Shown: positions 1 to 5,594 of the stretch, in pieces | Numbering within the stretch: position 1 is the first letter of the stretch | How the letters are laid out: each line of letters starts with the position of its first letter | Source of the DNA: JBGPJM01 sp041485385 | GTDB taxonomy: Bacteria > Planctomycetota > Phycisphaerae > Phycisphaerales > UBA1924 | Assembly (NCBI GenBank): GCA_041485385.1 | Contig: JBGPJM010000266.1 | Location: 1-5,762, forward strand | Reading direction: 5' to 3' | Length of the DNA: 5,762 nt | The notes under the pieces: generated by a model | Databases searched by the model: none | What the model was told of the DNA's origin: nothing | What the model saw: the letters and a program-made list of their open reading frames with translations, nothing else | Made by a program: the position numbers and the translations under genes

Positions 1-47
1 CCGCTGTAATACAGCTTCGGCCCACATCTCACCGGCTTGCCCATCAT
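1..47 (-). CDS. N-terminus of an unidentified gene, running off the left edge
   Basis: Two consecutive ATG codons (47-45 and 44-42) are followed by an open frame to the window edge, reading MMGKPVRCGPKLYYS and then a partial codon. A near-perfect Shine-Dalgarno sequence, AAGGAGG at 63-57, lies 9 bases before the first ATG, which is why this start was chosen. The peptide is basic, has no signal sequence, and is too short to assign to a family. It lies downstream of the secreted-protein gene at 325-1188 on the same strand, about 277 bases away, so it probably has its own promoter. The frame stays open upstream of the ATG for at least 100 bases, so a longer start cannot be excluded, but only this one has a ribosome binding site. 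Confidence 0.5.
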   Translation of the reverse strand, partial: MMGKPVRCGPKLYYS

Positions 48-120
48 CGTCGTGGCCCTCCTTGACCACCTCCGATACGCGCCCCCCCTGCATAGGGTTG
101 CGCCAGCCGGACAAGTTTTT

Positions 121-147
121 ATTTGGGCAACAGACCCGCGCCCAAAT
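121..147. repeat. Perfect 8-bp inverted repeat beside a T-tract
   Basis: ATTTGGGC (121-128) and GCCCAAAT (140-147) are perfect inverted copies separated by 11 bases, and five Ts (116-120) adjoin the left arm. It is not an intrinsic terminator: the T-tract precedes the hairpin on the plus strand and becomes an A-tract after it on the minus strand. It lies about 75 bases upstream of the left-edge gene start, so an operator role is possible, but this is inference from position only. Confidence 0.3.
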
Positions 148-263
148 CGGGTAATACCATGCGATTTGCGGCCGTTTTTGGTGACGTTCGGTAGACTGAC
201 CGCGACGTTATTCAACGTTCCAGCACCTCGTTCCCGCCGCGCGCGTGAGCAAACGCCCCGCGA

Positions 264-309
264 CCACCATCGCGGCCGAATGGGGAACTTCAACCCCGGT
301 TCATGGTGG
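264..309 (-). terminator. Possible terminator hairpin behind the EF-hand protein gene
   Basis: CCACCAT (264-270) pairs with ATGGTGG (303-309), and an inner GGGG/CCCC pair (282-285 with 294-297) stacks within the loop. On the minus strand the structure begins 15 bases after the TGA at 327-325. No U-tract follows, so it would be a weak or non-canonical terminator, or an RNA 3' end stabiliser. The long loop keeps confidence low. Confidence 0.3.
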
Positions 310-324
310 GAGCGATCGAGTCCG

Positions 325-1188
325 TCATCTCCCTCGCGGGCCGCATGCGCCCCGCCGACGGCGCAGAAGTCCCGACGACCAGAGCGCGACGCACAAGACG
401 CAGGCGCTCGGTGCGGCGGGCACAACCGCTTCATGGAGCGAGAGTTCCGTGCCTCCCCCTGTGAATGGCGTCCCGTCGTCCCATCCGGATCCCGAGCTGA
501 ACGAGAACGGCGTGGTGCTGAACTTCATCCCGGGCAGGCCGGCGACCCGGCCGTTCACGACGGAGTACGTCTGCAACGGGTCGAAGCTCGGCGGGTTGAG
601 CAGGAACTGACGCAGGTCCACGAGGCTGTAGAGCAGGTCGTCGCTGTCCATCTGCCCGTTCCCGTTCGTATCCCCATACAGGTCCGGGACAAAGATGCTG
701 ACGTCGTCGCCGTACATCTGAAAGATCAGGTCGGCGACGCCGTCAAGAATGTACGTTCCCGACGACGAGTCGAAGAACACACTCTCGATGTAGAGTTGGG
801 AGGTGCCCGGGATGTTATCGGGGTCCGGGGCCAAGCCGGGAACCAGGCTCGAGTTGTTGATGGCGTCCGCGTGGTCCTGTCCGGCAATGCGGCCCCCTGG
901 GATGGAGAAGCAAAGCCTCTGGTCCCGCAGGCCGTTCTGGTACTGCGGCCACCCGCCCCCGTTGATGGGGATTCCCTGGGGAGTCGTGGGCCACACACAG
1001 AACCGACGGAGGTGGCCGTTGTCCGAGCGTTCGTAGACGTTCCAGGCCCTGTTCCAAGAGGCGGGATTCGGCGGGGGCTGCCGGCCATCGGGGTTCTGCG
1101 GCCGCGCCGCGGCGGGTTCTACCCAGACGAGTCCAGCGAGCAAACACATCGCAAACACGGAGAGAAAGGTGATACGGGTACGGCACAT
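325..1188 (-). CDS. Secreted protein with EF-hand/dockerin-like loop and divergent PEP-CTERM-type C-terminus
   Basis: A 287-residue protein of unknown function, predicted to be exported. Residues 1-29 form a signal peptide: basic start (MCRTR), hydrophobic core from about residue 7 to 22, and a PAAA-R cleavage region. Residues 30-170 are rich in Pro, Gly and Asn and match no family I recognise. Residues 173-184 form a calcium-binding loop, DTNGNGQMDSDD, with ligands D173, N175, N177, D181 and D184, as in dockerin-type EF-hands. Residues 256-279 resemble the tripartite PEP-CTERM sorting signal: VPAAP, a short hydrophobic stretch, then four arginines. The canonical Pro-Glu-Pro is replaced and eight residues follow the arginines, so this is a divergent match. 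The start is well supported: GAGGAG (1200-1195) lies 6 bases before the ATG, and a promoter lies further upstream. It is a single-gene unit, transcribed away from the beta-helix gene. Confidence 0.85.
   Translation of the reverse strand: MCRTRITFLSVFAMCLLAGLVWVEPAAARPQNPDGRQPPPNPASWNRAWNVYERSDNGHLRRFCVWPTTPQGIPINGGGWPQYQNGLRDQRLCFSIPGGRIAGQDHADAINNSSLVPGLAPDPDNIPGTSQLYIESVFFDSSSGTYILDGVADLIFQMYGDDVSIFVPDLYGDTNGNGQMDSDDLLYSLVDLRQFLLNPPSFDPLQTYSVVNGRVAGLPGMKFSTTPFSFSSGSGWDDGTPFTGGGTELSLHEAVVPAAPSACVLCVALWSSGLLRRRRGACGPRGR
352..423 (-). other. PEP-CTERM-like sorting signal (residues 256-279)
   Basis: This codes for VPAAP, a Cys/Leu/Val/Trp-rich hydrophobic segment of about 15 residues, and RRRR. 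The order of motif, membrane segment and basic cluster is that of PEP-CTERM-type signals, which in known systems are processed by an exosortase. The hydrophobic segment is shorter than usual and contains two cysteines (C263, C266). The protein-sorting role is inferred from layout; no exosortase gene is in the window. Confidence 0.5.
637..672 (-). other. EF-hand calcium-binding loop (residues 173-184)
   Basis: A 12-residue DxNxNGxxDxxD loop followed by a Leu-rich helix (LLYSLVDLRQFLL). It has the form of one dockerin type I half-repeat. Only a single copy is present, whereas dockerins normally have two. Calcium binding is established for this motif class and inferred here. Confidence 0.65.
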
Positions 1189-1230
1189 GTCTGTCTCCTC
1201 GAGCGAAACTGTGGCTGCGGCATCGCGTGT

Positions 1231-1268
1231 CCCCGGCGCCTTGGCCTCGCCCGAGCCAGGTTCCGGGG
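1231..1268 (-). promoter_or_regulatory. Strong hairpin at the start of the EF-hand gene leader
   Basis: CCCCGG (1231-1236) and CCGGGG (1263-1268) are perfect inverted copies. An inner stem of TGGC/GCCA and TC/GA closes a small loop. If transcription starts about 7 bases after the -10 box, near 1272, the hairpin begins within a few bases of the mRNA 5' end. It leaves the Shine-Dalgarno sequence (1195-1200) unpaired. A 5' mRNA stabiliser is the simplest reading; no known riboswitch was recognised. Confidence 0.35.
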
Positions 1269-1278
1269 AGATTCAGCG

Positions 1279-1307
1279 ATTGTACTTTTCCGGGAGCCTG
1301 CGCCCAA
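1279..1307 (-). promoter_or_regulatory. Sigma70-type promoter of the EF-hand protein gene
   Basis: On the minus strand a -35 box TTGGGC (1307-1302) and a -10 box TACAAT (1284-1279) are separated by exactly 17 bases. The -10 box matches the consensus at 5 of 6 positions and the -35 box at 3 of 6. It gives an mRNA leader of about 85 bases before the ATG at 1188. The A/T-rich patch upstream (about 1308-1322) could act as an UP-like element. Confidence 0.55.
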
Positions 1308-1354
1308 TGGTTTTTCTTATTCCCGACCCCTTGGGCGGGCAGTGGAGAGTCGGG

Positions 1355-1482
1355 GACGATCACGAGCACGGACCCGGAGCGTCGGTTCGACTGTGTGTGA
1401 GCTGCCACATGCCGCGCCGGTCGATGAACTCCGGGTCGACGATTGATGCCCCAGTCGAGGGGTTTTTTGCCGATGTCAGGGG
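1355..1482 (-). pseudogene. Possible remnant of two overlapping genes, one starting like a prepilin
   Basis: Two overlapping minus-strand frames look partly coding. Frame 1 runs from 1482 to a TGA at 1362-1360 and contains VDPEFIDRRGMWQLTH, with codons mostly ending in G or C, as in the 3' end of a real gene; a TGA at 1485-1483 blocks it upstream. Frame 2 starts at a GTG (1408-1406) and reads MAAHTQSNRRSGSVLVIV before turning to a non-hydrophobic PDSPLPAQ. The RRSGSVLVIV segment resembles the leader of planctomycete type II secretion minor pseudopilins (GspK-like), in which a long hydrophobic helix should follow; it stops after five residues. An overlap of a gene end with the next start is typical of operons. 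I infer a decayed junction, but both matches are short and could be chance. Confidence 0.25.
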
Positions 1483-1499
1483 TCAGAGGGGCGACATCG
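1471..1499. repeat. Perfect 7-bp inverted repeat in the 1.3-2.0 kb gene-poor region
   Basis: CGATGTC (1471-1477) and GACATCG (1493-1499) are perfect inverted copies with a 15-base loop. A run of six Ts (1463-1468) lies just before it on the plus strand. No intact gene adjoins it, so its role is unknown; it may be an operator relic or chance. Confidence 0.25.
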
Positions 1500-1562
1500 C
1501 ATAACTGCTTGTTGCATCAGTGTTTGCGTCTTTTTCGACCCGCCAAGCCCTGACAAATCTGA

Positions 1563-1882
1563 CATCAAAGTGTGAACTATCCCCTCGGGCACCTCTCCTG
1601 CGGAAGGACACCTCCCGTCCCGCTCCCCCTCCGCCCACATCGCAGCGAGGCCGCGGCCCACGCGGTCGCGGAGTCTGGCGACAAGGGGTTCGTCCTAGCT
1701 AGAGGGACCTGTGGGCCGTCGTGAAGGCCCCCTGCACCCAGGTCGCCACGACCGTGGCGTTCCTGAAGGAGCGAGACATCGTCCTGACGCGCGGCAAGCC
1801 GAACTACCCCGCGAGCGCGGGCGTCCACCTGGACGCGACGACCGAGTACTACGCGCTGCTCGAAGAGCCCAAGGAGTCGTGA
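1563..1882 (+). pseudogene. Broken gene with apparent frameshift near 1700; family not recognised
   Basis: The last 180 bases (1703-1882, ending in TGA) read as a clear C-terminus: it opens with DLWAVVKAPCTQVATT, continues with LKERDIVLTRGKPNYP and ends with DATTEYYALLEEPKES. Almost every codon ends in G or C, as in real genes of this genome. There is no ATG, and an in-frame TAG at 1700-1702 blocks it upstream. The preceding bases look coding in a different frame (from 1563, best from about 1638) and read HRSEAAAHAVAESGDKGF followed by VLARG. Joining the two frames needs a net loss of one base (or gain of two) near the palindrome CTAGCTAG (1695-1702). I read this as a gene remnant. The alternative is a small intact gene of 54 residues starting at GTG 1721, but its only upstream purine run (AGAGGGA, 1701-1707) is poorly placed. 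Function is unknown. Confidence 0.45.
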
Positions 1883-2060
1883 GGCTGCCAAGGCCCCTTC
1901 CCCGTCGCCCCGGCCCGTCCAGGGCGTTTCTGAGGGCTGAGCGGGCGAACCATTCCGCTGGTTCTCTCTGGCGGGCCGGGTTTCCGCGAAGAAAAACCGT
2001 GCTGCCGGGGCCGGGAGGCGTCATACTCCTCTATTGGGGGACACCCCACGAGGAGGCATC

Positions 2061-3125
2061 ATGACAGCCGCTCGCTGGTCCGTCGTTGTCGGAACCCTTG
2101 CCGTCGCGGGCGCACTGGTCGCCCTGGCCGGGCCGCTGGACCCGCCGGCCGGGCTGGTCGCCCCGTCGTACAAGACCCTTGCCGAGGTCGAGCCTCGCGT
2201 CGCCGTCAACGCGGCCAACACGCCCGGCGACGCCACCGGCCTCTTCAAGATCGTCCAGCCGGGGTCGTACTACCTCACCGGCAACATCACCGGCGTCGTC
2301 GGCAAGCACGGCATCGTGATAGTCGCCAGCGGCGTGACGCTCGACCTCAACGGCTTCGACCTGGTGGGCGTCGCCAACTCGCTGGACGGGGTGAACACCG
2401 CCGTGTCAAATCTGACGAACATCGCGGTGGTCCACGGCTCGGTCCGCAACTGGGGCGACGAGGGCGTTGACCTTGGCACCTTGAGCGCGCTCAACGGCCG
2501 CGTGGAGGGCGTGCTCGCCAGCGGCAACACCGGCAACGGCATCTACACCGGCTTCGGATGCACGATCTCGAACTGCTCGGCGTACTTCAACGCCGGCGGC
2601 ATCAGCATCGGCAGCGGCTGCACAGTCTCGAACTGCTCGGCGTTCCAGAATACCGGCAACGGCATCAATGCCAGCACCGCCAGCACGTTCTCGAACTGCT
2701 CGGCGTACAACAATACCGGCATCGGCATCAACGTGAACAACGGCTCCACGATCGCCGACTGTACCGCCCGAGCCAATGCCCTCGACGGCATTCGCGTGAC
2801 CAACTTCTGCATGGCCCGCGGCAACATCTGCGAGATTAACGGCTTGGGCGCGTTCGACGGCGCGGGCATCCACGCCACGGGCAGCGACAACCGCATCGAG
2901 GGCAACAACTGCATCGGCGCCGACCGCGGCATCGACGTGGACTTCGACGGCAACATCATCATCAAGAACTCCTGCGGCGCCAACACCATCAACTGGGTGA
3001 TCGTCGCCAACAACGTCTGCGGCCCCATCCTCGACCGCACCGCCCCCGCCAGCGCTGCCATCAGCGGCAACTCGGCACCCGACTCCACCGGCAGCACCCA
3101 CCCCAACGCGAACTTCACTCTCTGA
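2061..3125 (+). CDS. Secreted right-handed parallel beta-helix protein
   Basis: A 354-residue exported protein of a type common in Planctomycetota. Residues 1-23 are a signal peptide (MTAARWS, then a Val/Ala/Leu core). Residues 33-105 hold the family's characteristic N-terminal region: YKTLAEVEPR, PGDATGLFKIVQPGSYYLTGNI and GVTLDLNGFDLVG. From about residue 110 to 320 the chain is built of short coils rich in Gly, Asn and Cys, including three near-identical NCSAY/NCSAF repeats 20-21 residues apart, which fits one beta-helix coil per repeat. Related folds include polysaccharide lyases and structural surface proteins; no catalytic residues can be identified, so the substrate is unknown. ATG 2061 was chosen because AGGAGG (2051-2056) lies 4 bases before it and the signal peptide begins there; an in-frame TTG at 2034 would add nine residues and lacks a ribosome binding site. 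No convincing promoter was found. The repeat-protein gene follows 106 bases downstream. Confidence 0.88.
   Translation: MTAARWSVVVGTLAVAGALVALAGPLDPPAGLVAPSYKTLAEVEPRVAVNAANTPGDATGLFKIVQPGSYYLTGNITGVVGKHGIVIVASGVTLDLNGFDLVGVANSLDGVNTAVSNLTNIAVVHGSVRNWGDEGVDLGTLSALNGRVEGVLASGNTGNGIYTGFGCTISNCSAYFNAGGISIGSGCTVSNCSAFQNTGNGINASTASTFSNCSAYNNTGIGINVNNGSTIADCTARANALDGIRVTNFCMARGNICEINGLGAFDGAGIHATGSDNRIEGNNCIGADRGIDVDFDGNIIIKNSCGANTINWVIVANNVCGPILDRTAPASAAISGNSAPDSTGSTHPNANFTL
2571..2756 (+). repeat. Three tandem beta-helix coil repeats (NCSA units)
   Basis: The units start at 2571, 2631 and 2694 (60 and 63 bases apart). Each opens with the same DNA, AACTGCTCGGCGT, and encodes NCSAY or NCSAF followed by a Gly/Asn-rich turn and a beta strand. 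A more diverged fourth unit starts at 2757 (DCTARANALDGI). Identity at the DNA level suggests fairly recent duplication of coils within the gene. Confidence 0.75.
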
Positions 3126-3134
3126 GCCACCCGC

Positions 3135-3172
3135 CTGACAGCCGCGTTCCGCGGAGATTCCGCTACCGTCAG
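3135..3172 (+). terminator. Imperfect hairpin behind the beta-helix gene
   Basis: CTGAC (3135-3139) pairs with GTCAG (3168-3172). A GCG/CGC pair continues the stem inside after mismatches, and a competing local stem GCGGA/TCCGC (3151-3155 with 3159-3163) also exists. It begins 9 bases after the TGA at 3123-3125. There is no U-tract, so its use as a terminator is uncertain. Confidence 0.25.
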
Positions 3173-3231
3173 CGCCTCGGGGTCCGGTATGCTGTGTGGC
3201 GGCGCCACGGCCGGCGGTAAGGAGCTAATCC

Positions 3232-5427
3232 ATGAGCCTCTTCCGCCTGGCGTCGGTCCTGATGGTTGGTGCGCTGGCCTCGACCGCCAGCGCCCAATGG
3301 ACGGTCGTCAACCTGCATCCCACCTCGCCCATCACGGCGACCGAAGCGCAGGCGTTCGGCGTCTGGCATACGGGGGGCTTTCCGCAGTTCGGGGGGACTG
3401 GGAGACAGGCCGGGTACGCTGTCTTCGGCGGCGTCCGGCACGCCTGCCAATGGATGGACGGCGAGAGCGGCTCGTGGGAAGACCTGAACCCCGCCGGCTC
3501 GGCGCAGTCCGAGGCGTATGGCACCGATCCGATCCACATGGTCGGCGGCTACGCCGTATTCGGCGGCGTGGCCCACGCCGGCATCTGGCCCGGCGGGGCG
3601 CCTTCGTGGACGGACCTTCATCCGCCGAGTGCGAGCGTGTCAGTGGTATACGGGTTGAATGCGTCGCAGCAGGTCGGGGCCGCGTGGTTCGGCACCGACT
3701 CCCACGCCAGCCTGTGGTCCTACACCCCGGGCTCGTGGGTGGACCTGCACCCGGCAGGCGCGGATTCGTCGGTGGCCAACGGTCTTGGGGGCGGCCAGCA
3801 GACAGGGTCGGCGTGGTTCGGCGCATTCCCGCACGCCGGGACCTGGAACGGGTCCGCCGGTTCATGGGTGGACCTGAACCCCGCGGGCGCCCCCTGGTCC
3901 GAGGCGTTCGGCGGAGACGGGGTTCAGCAGTGGGGCTACGCATCGACCGGCTTCGCCGATCACGCGGGCCGGTGGACCACTGGAACAGCCGCATCGTGGA
4001 TGGACCTCCATCCTGCCGGCGCGAGCCACTCGCGCATCTACGCGATGGCGGGCGGCTATCAAGCGGGACGAGCCACGGTCGGAGGAGTTTCGCACGCGTG
4101 CATCTGGAACGGCACGACCGCGTCATGGGTCGATCTGCACAGCCACCTGCCCGCGGGGGGCGTCCTCTATACATCCTCCGAGGCTCGGGGCATCTGGAGT
4201 GATACATCGGGCGGTAGAACCACCATCTACGTCTCCGGCTGGGCTCATCTGCAGTCGCCCAGCCGCGATGAGGCGATCCTCTGGAACTGGGACGCGGTGT
4301 TTGGAAGTCCGCAGAACGCGAACTACAGCACCCTCTACCCCGCGACGGTCTCTTCGTATGCGTACGGCATCGAGGGGGGCCAGCAGGTCGGACAGGCCAA
4401 CGTCGGCTACGGAAATCACGCGAGCCTGTGGACCGGCACGCCCGCCTCATATGTGGACTTGAACCCGCCCGGCACGCTCACGTCCGTCGCCAACGGAGTG
4501 CAGGGCGGGCGGCAGGCAGGAACCACCAGAACCGTCACCGATCCGCCGAGCGTTAGCCGCGCGGGCTGGTGGAGCGGCACGGCCGGCTCGTTCGTCGGCC
4601 TGCAAAGCCCCGCCCAGTATGGTGCGTCTTCCGCCTTGGGCGAGGATGCCGGCGGCATACAGGTGGGTACGGCGGACCAACACGCAAGCCTGTGGACCAG
4701 CACCCCCGCCTCGCATGTGGACCTCAACCCGGCCGGTTCGTTCATCTCACGTGCATTCGGTGCCAGCGGCGGGTACCAGGTGGGCCAGGCGTTCGGGCAC
4801 GCGGGCCTATGGCACGGAACGGGCGCGTCGTGGGTGGACCTGAATCCCGCCGGCTTTACTGCGGGCTCGGTTGCCTACGGCGTGCAGGGCGGGCACCAGG
4901 TCGGGTTTGTGGATGTGGCCACGCCCCCCTCCTTCGGCCAGGATCACGCGAGCCTTTGGAGCGGCACGGCCGCGTCGTGGGTGGACCTGAACCCAAGCGG
5001 CGGCGGAGGGTCGTTCGCCTATGCCGTCTCCGGCAACCACCAGGTGGGCTCTTCCGCCATCTACGCCAGCCTGTGGAGCGGCACCGCCTCCTCCTGGGTG
5101 AACCTCTCCAACTTCCTGCCCGGCGGAGTCTCCAACTGGGACCTCGCGCAGGCCCGCGGCATCTGGACCAGCGGGCACACCACCTACGTCGTCGGGTTCG
5201 CGTACAACAAGTCCACCGGCCGCAACGAGGCGCTGATGTGGGTGTCGAACTGCCTGGATTGCCCCGCCGATTTCAACTGCGACGGCGCGCTCAACTCCCA
5301 GGATTTCTTCAACTTTCTCAATGCGTTCTTCGCGAACGACCCGTCCGCTGATTTCAACCACGACGGCGCCGTCAACTCGCAGGACTTCTTCGATTTCCTC
5401 AACGCGTTCTTCGCCGGCTGCCCATGA
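3232..5427 (+). CDS. Large secreted HAF-like repeat protein with C-terminal GC-type dockerin-like domain
   Basis: A 731-residue exported protein. Residues 1-21 are a signal peptide ending in ASA before Q22. Residues 23-670 contain 14 repeats of about 39-59 residues on the pattern WVDLNPAG, S-A-G, GG-QVG-A, HA-LW-GT. This resembles the HAF family of extracellular repeats and suggests beta-propeller blades. The repeats form two sets of seven (23-351 and 364-670), each ending in a longer unit with ARGIW and a terminal EA-LW. Residues 676-731 form two EF-hand loops (DFNCDGALNSQD at 680-691, DFNHDGAVNSQD at 707-718) and end in GCP, like the C-terminal GC-type dockerin domains of Phycisphaerae, thought to serve in anchoring. 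The ligand is unknown. The start is supported by TAAGGAG (3218-3224), 7 bases before the ATG. A possible -10 box TATGCT (3188-3193) lacks a clear -35 partner, so own promoter or read-through from the beta-helix gene are both possible. Confidence 0.88.
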   Translation: MSLFRLASVLMVGALASTASAQWTVVNLHPTSPITATEAQAFGVWHTGGFPQFGGTGRQAGYAVFGGVRHACQWMDGESGSWEDLNPAGSAQSEAYGTDPIHMVGGYAVFGGVAHAGIWPGGAPSWTDLHPPSASVSVVYGLNASQQVGAAWFGTDSHASLWSYTPGSWVDLHPAGADSSVANGLGGGQQTGSAWFGAFPHAGTWNGSAGSWVDLNPAGAPWSEAFGGDGVQQWGYASTGFADHAGRWTTGTAASWMDLHPAGASHSRIYAMAGGYQAGRATVGGVSHACIWNGTTASWVDLHSHLPAGGVLYTSSEARGIWSDTSGGRTTIYVSGWAHLQSPSRDEAILWNWDAVFGSPQNANYSTLYPATVSSYAYGIEGGQQVGQANVGYGNHASLWTGTPASYVDLNPPGTLTSVANGVQGGRQAGTTRTVTDPPSVSRAGWWSGTAGSFVGLQSPAQYGASSALGEDAGGIQVGTADQHASLWTSTPASHVDLNPAGSFISRAFGASGGYQVGQAFGHAGLWHGTGASWVDLNPAGFTAGSVAYGVQGGHQVGFVDVATPPSFGQDHASLWSGTAASWVDLNPSGGGGSFAYAVSGNHQVGSSAIYASLWSGTASSWVNLSNFLPGGVSNWDLAQARGIWTSGHTTYVVGFAYNKSTGRNEALMWVSNCLDCPADFNCDGALNSQDFFNFLNAFFANDPSADFNHDGAVNSQDFFDFLNAFFAGCP
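3298..4284 (+). repeat. First set of seven HAF-like repeats (residues 23-351)
   Basis: The units begin at residues W23, W82, W126, W169, W212, W256 and W299, with the five middle ones 43-44 residues apart. The consensus is W-x-DL(N/H)PAG, then S-x-A-x-G, Q-x-G-x-A, HA-x-x-W. The seventh unit is longer and contains SEARGIW, TTIYVSGWA and RDEAILW. Seven near-equal units with a distinct last one is the number expected for a seven-bladed propeller; this is a structural inference. Confidence 0.75.
4321..5241 (+). repeat. Second set of seven HAF-like repeats (residues 364-670)
   Basis: The units begin at residues Y365, Y407, F454, H495, W534, W583 and W622. The first three have drifted from the consensus (YSTLYPAT, YVDLNPPG, FVGLQSPA). 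The last contains ARGIW, TTYVVGFA and RNEALMW, the same elements in the same order as the last unit of the first set. This points to duplication of a whole seven-unit module, followed by divergence. Confidence 0.7.
5257..5424 (+). other. GC-type dockerin-like domain (residues 676-731)
   Basis: There are two tandem EF-hand units 27 residues apart, each DFNxDGAxNSQDFF followed by FLNAFFA. Ligand positions are D680, N682, D684, N688, D691 and D707, N709, D711, N715, D718. The domain ends in Gly-Cys-Pro at the C-terminus. The two units are near-identical at the DNA level with an 81-base period (5269 and 5350). The anchoring role is a family-level hypothesis. Confidence 0.8.
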
Positions 5428-5438
5428 CGCTCGCGGAT

Positions 5439-5480
5439 CCCTGAGAGTCGCGCCTTTCCACGCGAACGGCGCTCTCAGGG
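5439..5480 (+). terminator. Strong hairpin behind the HAF-like repeat gene
   Basis: CCCTGAGAG (5439-5447) and CTCTCAGGG (5472-5480) form a perfect 9-bp stem. TCGCG/CGCGA (5448-5452 with 5461-5465) extends it, with a 3'-side bulge. It begins 11 bases after the TGA at 5425-5427. Only a short GGTTT follows (5488-5492), so termination would be weakly U-assisted at best. Confidence 0.5.
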
Positions 5481-5594
5481 CGCGGCCGGTTTGGCGCCGC
5501 CCGCTCCGCACCCGGGCATACTCCGGCGCTGATGCCCTCATCCATCGAAGCACGCGCGGAACGAGTGCTCCTCGCCGGGTCGAACTCGGTTGGG

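Noticed and set aside
37..1446. Long plus-strand open frame of 469 codons
   Set aside because: It lies mostly opposite the secreted-protein gene. Its product is an Arg/Val/Pro-rich mixture without domains, and its start (TTG) has no ribosome binding site. Stop-free antisense frames are common in GC-rich DNA.
1449..1468. Terminator-like CCCC-AGTCGA-GGGG followed by six Ts on the plus strand
   Set aside because: The stem is only 4 bp and no plus-strand gene ends upstream. It could stop antisense transcription but cannot be supported as a gene terminator.
1550..1578. CTGACA-17-TGAACT as a plus-strand promoter
   Set aside because: The -10 box matches only 3 of 6 positions and no intact gene follows.
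2022..2027. CATACT as a -10 box for the beta-helix gene
   Set aside because: No acceptable -35 box lies 16-18 bases upstream (GTGCTG at 1999-2004 is poor).
2406..3101. 231-codon minus-strand frame opposite the beta-helix gene
   Set aside because: It is a low-complexity Ala/Val/Gly/Asp product mirroring the repeats on the coding strand, with no supporting start.
3189..4202. 337-codon plus-strand frame overlapping the HAF-like repeat gene
   Set aside because: It is an Arg-rich out-of-frame shadow with no signal peptide and no start context. The overlapping frame has the signal peptide, regular repeats and EF-hands.
3332..4450. 372-codon minus-strand frame opposite the HAF-like repeat gene
   Set aside because: The translation is almost pure Arg/Pro/Ser, typical of an antisense frame of a GC-rich gene.
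2566..5415. Repeats as a possible CRISPR array or mobile-element repeat
   Set aside because: All repeats are in frame within coding sequence and encode protein repeats of 20-21, 27 and about 44 residues. Their spacers are not unique non-coding sequence.
4807..5553. 248-codon minus-strand frame across the end of the HAF-like repeat gene
   Set aside because: It runs through a strong hairpin and the dockerin-coding DNA, and shows only complement-derived Glu/Val/Arg repeats.
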